DNA of 8,473 bases from Dysgonamonadaceae bacterium (GTDB lineage Bacteria > Bacteroidota > Bacteroidia > Bacteroidales > Azobacteroidaceae): positions 1 to 8,473 of the forward strand of contig JAITCT010000069.1 in the NCBI GenBank assembly GCA_031282925.1, given 5' to 3'. A model generated the notes under the pieces. That model searched no databases, had not been told where the DNA came from, and saw nothing but the letters and a program-made list of their open reading frames with translations. Within the stretch, counting starts at the first letter, position 1; each line of letters begins with the position of its first letter. This document shows positions 1 through 5,943 of the stretch, piece by piece. The position numbers and the translations under genes are program-made.

Positions 1-23
1 ACATCCAAACCTGATGGCTTCAT
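1..23 (-). CDS. Start of an unidentified gene, truncated by the window edge
   Basis: An ATG on the minus strand at 23-21 opens a frame reading MKPSGLD to the window edge. It is preceded by an A-rich stretch typical of Bacteroidota translation starts and by a TACCTTTG promoter-like element 32 bases upstream. The promoter-plus-start arrangement is the only support, because seven codons are too few to identify a product. It is co-directional with porX but probably has its own promoter. It could also be a chance ATG. Confidence 0.4.
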
Positions 24-55
24 ATCTTTTTTGATTATGACGATTTAATTCCCTT

Positions 56-63
56 CAAAGGTA
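56..63 (-). promoter_or_regulatory. Putative Bacteroidota -7 promoter element
   Basis: Read on the minus strand this is TACCTTTG, an exact match to the Bacteroidota primary sigma -7 consensus TAnnTTTG. It lies 32 bases upstream of the ATG at 23-21, a normal leader length. No clear TTG -33 element is present 19-21 bases further upstream, where the sequence is A/T-rich. It most likely drives the gene leaving the window at base 1. Confidence 0.4.
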
Positions 64-206
64 CGAAAATATTGGGTTTAGTTTTTTTTGATTAAATCTG
101 TCGCGATGGATACCCACCCTCGCCTGTTTTTATTCGTTTGTGTGTAAATTGAGGTTTTTATGCTATCTTTGTACTTTTGTGTCTTCGTGTTCAAGTAATT
201 TCCCAT

Positions 207-290
207 TTGTCGCAGTGCGATTGCGAAGTCCTGTCATTCCCGCCTGTGCGGGAAACAACGTTCGGCGGAGCCAATGACAGGGCGCGACAA
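207..290. repeat. Nested palindromic, REP/MITE-like intergenic element
   Basis: Three perfect inverted repeats are nested. The outer one is TTGTCGC at 207-213 with GCGACAA at 284-290. The middle one is CCTGTCATT at 230-238 with AATGACAGG at 273-281. The inner one is TTCCCGC at 237-243 with GCGGGAA at 248-254, closing a four-base CTGT loop. The middle and inner stems share two bases, so both cannot form completely at once. The GTCATTCCCGC hairpin resembles short dispersed intergenic palindromes seen in many bacterial genomes. It lies downstream of porX but has no T-run, so a terminator role is not supported. Confidence 0.6.
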
Positions 291-304
291 TTTGAAATAC
301 ACCC

Positions 305-318
305 CTCGTAATTCGTAA
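305..318 (-). repeat. Two tandem TTACGAR heptamers
   Basis: Read on the minus strand the sequence is TTACGAA followed by TTACGAG, immediately beyond the porX stop codon. The same seven-base unit occurs as longer runs on the plus strand at 5687-5707 and 5786-5813, which is why this short run is reported. Confidence 0.45.
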
Positions 319-322
319 TTTT

Positions 323-1879
323 TTAGTTCCCACTCCCCCTCGGCTCCAAAGTAATAATCGGTATCAGCATTTCCTCCAAAGAAATGCCGCCATGCTGGAA
401 AGTATCCTTATAATACTGTACATAATAGTTGTAATTATTGGGATAAGTGAAAAAGCCGGTATTCATGGCAAAAATATAGCGCGTGCTGATATTGGGAGAA
501 GGCAATCCCACGGTTTCCGGCTCTTTGATTTCAAAGATTTCTTTCGGATTGTAGGTTAAGTTCTTACCTAATTTGTACCGCAGGTTGGTATTGGTATTTT
601 TATCGCCTGCCACTTTGACCGGCTCCGTTACCCGGATGGTTCCGTGATCGGTAGTGAGGATAATTTTGCCGCCCTTTTCCGAAATTTTCCTGAAAAGTTC
701 AAGCGTAGTGGAATGTCTGAACCAGGAGCGGGTTAGCGAACGGTAAGCCGCTTCGGTAGAGGCCAGTTCCCGTATCATCTTCGACTCGGTGCGGGCGTGC
801 GAAAGCATGTCCACAAAATTCAGGACAATGACATTCAACCGGCAGTTATCCAACTGGTTGAAGTTTTGCAATATTCTTTCTCCGTAAGCCGAATCGTTGA
901 TTTTATTGTAGGAAAAAGTATATTTTTTCCGGAAACGTTCGATTTGCGTTTTAATTAAAGGGGCTTCGTTCAGGTTTTTACCTTCTTCCGATTCTTCGTC
1001 CACCCAAAGGTCGGGAAACATTTTCTCAATCTGTGCGGGCATCAGTCCGGAAAAAATCGCGTTACGGGCATATTGCGTTGCCGTGGGCAAAATAGAACAA
1101 TACAAATCCTCACTGAACGTGAAAAAATCGGACAGCATGTCTTTGATTTCCCGCCACTGGTCTAAGCGGAAATTATCAATCAGGATGAAGAAAAGGTTTT
1201 CGCCGTTGTCAAGCAGCGGGAAAAGTTTTTTCCTGAAAATATCGGGACTCATCAGCGGACGTTCGTCGGGATTGGCCATCCAGGAAGTGTAACTGTTTTT
1301 CACGAATTTACCGAAAAGCCTGTTCGCCTCCGATTTTTGCATACGCAGCAAATCCAGCATTCCCGTCTGCGATTCCTCCAGTTCCAGTTCCCAATAAATC
1401 AGTTTTTTATAGACTTCCTTCCAGTCCTCGACGGTAAAAGAATCGTTGATTTGCATATCAATTTTGGTAAAATCCTGCCGGTAGCCGGAAGTCATCGTCC
1501 GGGTAATGATTTCGTTTTTATGTAAATTCTTTTTGATGGAAAGCAGGATTTGATTCGGATTGACGGGCTTAATCAAATAATCGGCAATTTTACTTCCAAT
1601 GGCCTGATTCATAATTCCCTCGTCCTCGCTTTTGGTAATCATCACCACCGGGACTTCGGGGTTGATTTCCTTGATAAGCGCCAGGGTTTCCAAACCGCTC
1701 AAGCCGGGCATGTTCTCGTCCAAAAAGATGAGGTCGAAAGTCTGTTCGCGGCAACTGTCAACGGCGTCCTGACCGCTGCAAACGGTAACTACCTCAAACC
1801 CTTTGTCTTCCAGAAACAGGATGTGGGGTTTCAGGAGGTCAATCTCATCGTCGGCCCATAAGAGTTTGTCTTTTTTCAT
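323..1879 (-). CDS. porX: PorX-type T9SS response regulator with PglZ domain
   Basis: This 518-residue cytoplasmic protein has an N-terminal CheY-like receiver (residues about 4-120), a helical linker (about 140-200) and a C-terminal PglZ/alkaline-phosphatase-superfamily domain (about 225-510). The receiver keeps the acidic pair D10/D11, phospho-acceptor D54 in FLDENMPG, T82 and K104. The second domain keeps a metal-site set typical of the superfamily: D235 in LIDN, a Thr in PTATQYAR (266 or 268), D357 and H361 in NFVDMLSH, D411/H412 in TTDHG and H496 in QHGG. In Porphyromonas gingivalis, PorX works with the kinase PorY and the sigma factor SigP to control T9SS genes, and its phosphatase-like domain binds zinc and has phosphodiesterase activity. 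Architecture and length match PorX. It lies 158 bp downstream of porW on the same strand. No clear TAnnTTTG promoter is visible in the gap, so cotranscription is possible. All visible catalytic residues are intact. Confidence 0.93.
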   Translation of the reverse strand: MKKDKLLWADDEIDLLKPHILFLEDKGFEVVTVCSGQDAVDSCREQTFDLIFLDENMPGLSGLETLALIKEINPEVPVVMITKSEDEGIMNQAIGSKIADYLIKPVNPNQILLSIKKNLHKNEIITRTMTSGYRQDFTKIDMQINDSFTVEDWKEVYKKLIYWELELEESQTGMLDLLRMQKSEANRLFGKFVKNSYTSWMANPDERPLMSPDIFRKKLFPLLDNGENLFFILIDNFRLDQWREIKDMLSDFFTFSEDLYCSILPTATQYARNAIFSGLMPAQIEKMFPDLWVDEESEEGKNLNEAPLIKTQIERFRKKYTFSYNKINDSAYGERILQNFNQLDNCRLNVIVLNFVDMLSHARTESKMIRELASTEAAYRSLTRSWFRHSTTLELFRKISEKGGKIILTTDHGTIRVTEPVKVAGDKNTNTNLRYKLGKNLTYNPKEIFEIKEPETVGLPSPNISTRYIFAMNTGFFTYPNNYNYYVQYYKDTFQHGGISLEEMLIPIITLEPRGSGN

Positions 1880-2037
1880 TTGTTTATTTTATATATTATG
1901 GTTATATAAAAAAATAATTTGTGTCTTTGCGGCATTGGATATTGAAAATAAAGGGTAGAATGGCATACCTGCAGGGAAGAAATTAATTGTTTTATATTTA
2001 ATATCTACGACTATTGTGTTGGCATAATTTGGCGGTT
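1880..2037. other. AT-rich spacer between porW and porX
   Basis: This 158-bp gap has no coding potential. I see no strong hairpin with a T-run that would end porW transcription and no minus-strand TAnnTTTG with a spaced TTG. Either readthrough from porW or a degenerate promoter must supply porX. A TTTGTGTCTTTGCG stretch at 1918-1931 resembles TTTGTGTCTTCGTG at 176-189 (12 of 14 bases). Confidence 0.5.
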
Positions 2038-5000
2038 TCATTTTTTCTTCGCTTTCCGTTCCGCTTCACGGGCTTTTTGCGCTTCTTTCCGTAATCGCTC
2101 TTTCGCTTTTTGTTCCTGTTTTTTTATTTTTTGTTGTTCTTTTCTCGCTTTTACCGCAGCTTTCCGGGCATCTTCCTTTTCCTTTGCTATGCGTTTTTTA
2201 TCCGCTTCCTGTTGCTTTTTTTCATCTTTTTTCAGCTTCGCCAAATCTTCTTCCTGCTTCTTTTGGGCTTTCAGCAAAGCAGCATCTTCCGCTTGCTGTT
2301 TTTTGAGCATTTCCTTTTGTTCTTTTTCTTTTTGGCGTGCCTGTTCGCGCTCGGCTTTCTCTTTTTCCGCCCGTTCTTTTTTCCGCTGTTTTGCCAACTC
2401 TTTTTCTTCTTTTTCCTTCTGTTTGGCATATTCGTCAATAGCGTTGCCCGGAGTTTTCTTTTTGAACAAATTCAAAATGCCGCGAATCGGGTCGGACGAA
2501 ATTTCATTGTATGTTTTTTGCAAATTATCTACTTTTTGGGTCGCTTCATCATAGATTTTGTCAATTTCGTCGGTCGTATTTTCTTCCTTTGCGTCAGTCG
2601 AATCGGTTTGAACGGCAGGTGCTGCATACAGGGAATCCGTTACGGCAACCGGTTCTTCTTCCGGTTCCGTTTCCTCTGCTTTGGAGGCTTCTTCTTCCGG
2701 TTTCTCCTCCTCTTTTTTCCTCTGTTCTTCAATTCCGGTTTCTTCTGCTTCCTTATTCAAATTCCATCGCTTAATCAAGTCTTCGCAGCCTTCGCCAAGA
2801 TGTTCCTCAAAGAAAAGCATGTAATCATTCAGACTTTTTCCTTTCATCAGTGTTGTGTAATTTTCGTGCGAAATCGGAACGATAACAACAGCCTGTCCCA
2901 AGTCGTTCACATAACCCGAAGCCTGATTGATCATTTTATAATACTGTATCACTTCCGACAGATTGTTGAATCCGGTTATTTCCAGCGAGCCGATTTCATC
3001 GTTAATATCCGTTTTTTGCAGGCCGAAATCGTTCACCATGAAGTTACCGAAATTGAAACTTGCCACGGTAAACAACAACAGGTTTTCGTTAAGACTTCCT
3101 TTCGGGAAAATGAACAACAGTTTGTGCGGCGTATTTATATTATCGGTGAAAACCAAAGCGGAATCGGGTACGGCATCGTCCGCAGCGCCAAACCGCATGT
3201 TGAATAATCCGCCTTTTGCCAGGGAGTTGTCGCCGGAACTGAGCAGCAATCCCCGCTGGAACCCTTTCATTATTTCGCCGGCCAGAACCGAAACGTCTTC
3301 GCCGGGATATTTTTCAATCAGTTGTTTCAACAAAACCTTAAACGTATCGGTTTCGTGTGTTTGTACAAAACTCAAGGCATTGATGAACATAAATTTGGGC
3401 ATCAAATCCGACTGGTTGTATTTGCTTGAAACCTCCCCGTATATTTCCCGTATAACCGTCGAATTTCCATCCAGATATTCGCTGTAAATTTTTTGATAGA
3501 GCGAATCCTGTATAGCAGGCAACATAATTTGGTGGTATTCGTAATCCGGATCGGCCATCGCCAAAGCCAAATCGCTTTCTGGAAATTCGTCACGGATTTT
3601 GGATTTGTAGAGGCTGGCCGTTGCCGTATCACCCTGTTTCCAGTACATCAGATAGATATGATGATATGTTTTCAATCTGTTTTCATTTTCGGGATAGCGG
3701 ATATTGAGAGAATCGAATGTTTCCAGTGCCAAATCGTAATCTTCCAGCATGTCTTTATAAATCACTCCCATGTTGAACAAACCATCGGCGATAATCAGGT
3801 TGGACGCTGCAATGTCTTCTTCCGTAACGGGAATTTGTTGCAGATAATATTGCGGGTCTTTCGGGTCTTCGGAAAGCGACTGTTTTTCGCCGGTTTCCGC
3901 GTCCCCTGCGAGAGAATCGGCGGGAAGTGCCAAGGAATCGGCGGGGAATGCAGAAGTATCCGTTAAAGAATCGGTTGCGGCAGCTAAATCGTCGTTTTCA
4001 GTCATATCCGACAGCGGGGTCTCTTTATTTTTCCTTCGCCAGTCGTCTTCCAGTTTTCGCCTTCCCCATTTTTGCTGGAAAGTGTTTTTGCCGAGTGCAA
4101 CGGCCTGTTTGCTGTAAAAATAAAACGATTCATTCGATCCGGCAGGACCCGGCATGACGGGCTGTTGCAGCGGTTTCCGGGCGCTTTGCCGTTCGGCCTG
4201 TAAATTTTCCTGCTGCGCCAGATATTCATCCATTTCGGCTTTCTTTTTCTCTTCTTCCTCCTTTTTAATCAAATCGTCGATGATTTTTTTGACGACAACC
4301 AAGCGTTCTTCTTCCGTCATCCGGGAAAGCCGCAACAAACTGTCCTGCAATTCAACCGCTTCGACATGAACAACTAAGGCGTCCAAAACTTCCGAACGTT
4401 TGGATACGCGCGGGAAAGCCTCGTCCTCTTTTTTCAGTTGGGACAGCGCTTCCGAATAATTCGGCTGCGCCTTTACGTATTTCCGCAAATCAAAATAAAT
4501 ATCCCCCAATCGAATCTGGTTCATGGCTTTGGCAATTCCGCCCTGCGTGCTTTTCTCCACGCCTGCTTCATAACTTTCCACGGCTTTGGCGGTATCGGGA
4601 ACGGTCATATAAACATTTCCCAAAGCGTAATAAATCTGGTCTAAATATTCTTTGTTTTTGGCGCTTTTGGTCATTTTCTCCAATTTCCTGCTTATCTTTT
4701 TGATATCGCCTCCCGGATAAACTTCCGTCTGGCGAATTTGGGCGCTCAATTGAAGAATGTAGGGTGCAGTTGAGCCTGCAACTTCCCTGAACATTTTGTA
4801 TGCCAAATCTTTTTGTCCGGTTACCGCGTACATTTGCCCCAACAGGTATTTCTCGCGCGTGCGCTGGTATTTGTTTTTTTCCGATTTTACGGCGATTTTC
4901 ATGTAGGGAATGGCTTCGGCATACTGTTTTTGTTTGATTAAAAAATCGGCATAGACAGTTGAAAACCAATCGGTTTGCTTTCCAGGCAATTGGTCGTTAT

Positions 5001-5586
5001 TCAATTTGGCAAGTATATCTTCCGCCTCGTAATACCATCCCAATTCGGAATAGCAACGGGCTTTCCAGATTTTAGCCGGGACGGAAATTTCGGGCTGGGT
5101 TTCGTACAAACGCGAAATGTAGGAAAACGAACTGGCGGCTTCCGGAAAATCTCCGTTGTGGAACTGCGACTTCGCCATCAATGTCCAGGCATTGTGCAGA
5201 AACGGATTGTATTCGGTGCGGTTCATAAATTCCTTGTACTCAGGATCATTTTGTTTACCGGGTTTTTTATCGGGTTTCGTTTGAATGGAGTGCATTTTTA
5301 TCGCTTTAACGGCTTTTTCGATGGCCTTGTCGAACGGGCCTCCGCTATTGGCCTTTTCTTTGGGGAGCGCCGAAACCGGATACATCAAAATCATCTCCGA
5401 ATAATTCTCCTTATGATTTTCCAACTGCGCTTTGTATGCTTCTTTAAATGCCTCATTTCCGTTGAAATACACATTATAACGGGTATTGAACGAATGATAC
5501 CACCGCGTTCCGCCCGTGTTTTTGGTAGAGGAGCAGGATGCAAGCAGAAGAAGGAACAGGGTGAAAATGAGGTAGCGAGCTTTCAT
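2038..5586 (-). CDS. porW: PorW/SprE-type T9SS TPR lipoprotein
   Basis: This 1182-residue protein begins with a lipoprotein signal: a basic MKAR start, a hydrophobic stretch, then lipobox LASC with the lipidated Cys at residue 18. TPR-like helical pairs fill about residues 130-385 (for example HNAWTLMAKSQFHNGDFPEA and ALGNVYMTVPDTAKAVESYE). Then come a charged coiled coil (about 420-475), a WGRRKLEDDWRRKNK segment near 508-522 that I recognise from SprE/PorW relatives, a low-complexity DSLxxPADSLA linker, another TPR-like unit (NMGVIYKDMLEDYDLALETF), an acidic Pro/Glu-rich linker (about 949-1012) and a 128-residue tail rich in Lys, Glu, Arg, Gln and Ala with no Pro or Gly (1055-1182). In Flavobacterium johnsoniae and P. 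gingivalis this family is needed for T9SS and is reported to link the PorK-PorN ring to the translocon. The length exceeds the homologues I remember, mostly because of the linker and tail. It precedes porX on the same strand. The chosen ATG gives a full signal peptide. Confidence 0.85.
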   Translation of the reverse strand: MKARYLIFTLFLLLLASCSSTKNTGGTRWYHSFNTRYNVYFNGNEAFKEAYKAQLENHKENYSEMILMYPVSALPKEKANSGGPFDKAIEKAVKAIKMHSIQTKPDKKPGKQNDPEYKEFMNRTEYNPFLHNAWTLMAKSQFHNGDFPEAASSFSYISRLYETQPEISVPAKIWKARCYSELGWYYEAEDILAKLNNDQLPGKQTDWFSTVYADFLIKQKQYAEAIPYMKIAVKSEKNKYQRTREKYLLGQMYAVTGQKDLAYKMFREVAGSTAPYILQLSAQIRQTEVYPGGDIKKISRKLEKMTKSAKNKEYLDQIYYALGNVYMTVPDTAKAVESYEAGVEKSTQGGIAKAMNQIRLGDIYFDLRKYVKAQPNYSEALSQLKKEDEAFPRVSKRSEVLDALVVHVEAVELQDSLLRLSRMTEEERLVVVKKIIDDLIKKEEEEKKKAEMDEYLAQQENLQAERQSARKPLQQPVMPGPAGSNESFYFYSKQAVALGKNTFQQKWGRRKLEDDWRRKNKETPLSDMTENDDLAAATDSLTDTSAFPADSLALPADSLAGDAETGEKQSLSEDPKDPQYYLQQIPVTEEDIAASNLIIADGLFNMGVIYKDMLEDYDLALETFDSLNIRYPENENRLKTYHHIYLMYWKQGDTATASLYKSKIRDEFPESDLALAMADPDYEYHQIMLPAIQDSLYQKIYSEYLDGNSTVIREIYGEVSSKYNQSDLMPKFMFINALSFVQTHETDTFKVLLKQLIEKYPGEDVSVLAGEIMKGFQRGLLLSSGDNSLAKGGLFNMRFGAADDAVPDSALVFTDNINTPHKLLFIFPKGSLNENLLLFTVASFNFGNFMVNDFGLQKTDINDEIGSLEITGFNNLSEVIQYYKMINQASGYVNDLGQAVVIVPISHENYTTLMKGKSLNDYMLFFEEHLGEGCEDLIKRWNLNKEAEETGIEEQRKKEEEKPEEEASKAEETEPEEEPVAVTDSLYAAPAVQTDSTDAKEENTTDEIDKIYDEATQKVDNLQKTYNEISSDPIRGILNLFKKKTPGNAIDEYAKQKEKEEKELAKQRKKERAEKEKAEREQARQKEKEQKEMLKKQQAEDAALLKAQKKQEEDLAKLKKDEKKQQEADKKRIAKEKEDARKAAVKARKEQQKIKKQEQKAKERLRKEAQKAREAERKAKKK

Positions 5587-5686
5587 TTATAATATAATGA
5601 GTTGCCTTTTTAAACAGGATTTCGGGTTGTTTATTGCCTTTGGGTATTATGTTTGATAAAATATATTGGCAGTGGCGTAAGAGAAA

Positions 5687-5707
5687 TTACGAGTTACGAA
5701 TTACCGG
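5687..5707 (+). repeat. Three tandem TTACGAR-type heptamers
   Basis: The units are TTACGAG, TTACGAA and TTACCGG, head to tail with an exact seven-base period. They lie in the noncoding spacer upstream of porW. Confidence 0.55.
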
Positions 5708-5734
5708 GGAAATTGACAATTAGGGGATTATTTG

Positions 5735-5758
5735 GTCGCACTGCGTCATTTTGCGAAG
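5735..5758 (+). repeat. Copy of a dispersed GTCGCAnTGCG...TTGCGAAG motif
   Basis: GTCGCACTGCG, a short spacer and TTGCGAAG resemble GTCGCAGTGCG...TTGCGAAG at 209-228, inside the left palindromic element. This copy has four extra bases in the middle and is followed by a small AGGC-GTTA-GCCT hairpin at 5757-5768. Both copies are noncoding, which suggests a dispersed intergenic repeat. Confidence 0.45.
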
Positions 5759-5785
5759 GCGTTAGCCTGAATCAATATAGAGAAT

Positions 5786-5813
5786 TTACGGGTTACGAAT
5801 TACGAACTACGCA
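5786..5813 (+). repeat. Four tandem TTACGAA-type heptamers
   Basis: The units are TTACGGG, TTACGAA, TTACGAA and CTACGCA with an exact seven-base period. This is the longest run of the heptamer in the window and lies 27 bases from the left end of the insertion sequence. Confidence 0.55.
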
Positions 5814-5814
5814 G

Positions 5815-5834
5815 GGAGCACCTGTGTGTGCGCC
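5815..5834. repeat. Imperfect hairpin beside the IS left end
   Basis: GGAGCAC at 5815-5821 pairs with GTGCGCC at 5828-5834 at six of seven positions around a CTGTGT loop. It resembles short GC-rich palindromes common in intergenic DNA and shows that the IS left flank is spacer DNA and not coding sequence. Confidence 0.4.
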
Positions 5835-5840
5835 TTTGTT

Positions 5841-5866
5841 GAGGCTGTCTCGAAAGTAAGTCAGCC
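5841..5866 (+). repeat. Left terminal inverted repeat of the IS
   Basis: It starts GAGGCTGTCTCGAAAGTAAG and matches the reverse complement of 7605-7630 at 23 of 26 positions. It also has an internal palindrome: GAGGCTG at 5841-5847 pairs with CAGCCTC at 5862-5868, which the right end lacks. Confidence 0.9.
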
Positions 5867-5886
5867 TCAATTTTATGTTAAAAAGA

Positions 5887-5917
5887 TTGGTATTAAACAT
5901 TAAATTATTTATCTTTA
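5887..5917 (+). promoter_or_regulatory. Putative transposase promoter
   Basis: TTG at 5887-5889 and TATCTTTA at 5910-5917 are separated by 20 bases, matching the Bacteroidota TTG-N19-21-TAnnTTTG pattern with one mismatch in the last base. Transcription would begin near 5922-5925, downstream of the ATG at 5875 and upstream of the GTG at 5944. This supports the GTG as the start codon. Confidence 0.4.
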
Positions 5918-5943
5918 CAGCTGATATTCAAATCAATAAATCT

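Larger units (their letters stand above)
24..322. other. Intergenic spacer with repeats
   Basis: This stretch of about 300 bases between porX and the gene at the left edge has no plausible coding frame. It contains the minus-strand promoter-like site at 56-63, a plus-strand TATCTTTG at 164-171 with no gene behind it, a nested palindromic element at 207-290, and two TTACGAR heptamers (reverse orientation) at 305-318. No hairpin followed by a T-run that would serve as a porX terminator was seen. Confidence 0.7.
5587..5840. other. Repeat-rich spacer upstream of porW, bounded by the IS
   Basis: No credible gene lies between the porW start and the insertion sequence. A 68-codon frame at 5653-5859 runs through repeats and into the IS end, so I do not accept it. 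The spacer holds two runs of TTACGAA heptamers (5687-5707, 5786-5813), a GTCGCActgcg...TTGCGAAG motif (5735-5758) and an imperfect hairpin at 5815-5834. No minus-strand TAnnTTTG promoter for porW was found. Confidence 0.65.

Noticed and set aside
164..171. Plus-strand TATCTTTG as a gene promoter
   Set aside because: No coding frame follows before porX on the opposite strand, and the nearest TTG is 23 bases upstream, outside the usual spacing. It is kept only as a possible RNA promoter in the palindrome finding.
323..1200. PglZ domain as a sign of a BREX or Pgl phage-defence system
   Set aside because: The domain is fused to a receiver domain in the PorX architecture, and no BREX partner (BrxC, PglX, BrxL) is nearby.
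2110..3207. 365-codon plus-strand frame opposite porW
   Set aside because: It is a Phe/Leu-rich antisense shadow of the Lys/Glu-rich porW tail, with no recognisable domain or start signal.
4975..5592. 205-codon plus-strand frame opposite the porW N-terminus
   Set aside because: It lies antisense to the conserved lipoprotein signal and TPR region, and its translation resembles no family I know.
5687..5813. CRISPR-like array
   Set aside because: Units are seven bases, directly adjacent and without unique spacers, and no cas gene is present.
5653..5859. 68-codon plus-strand frame left of the IS
   Set aside because: It consists of heptamer and palindromic repeats and ends inside the IS terminal repeat.
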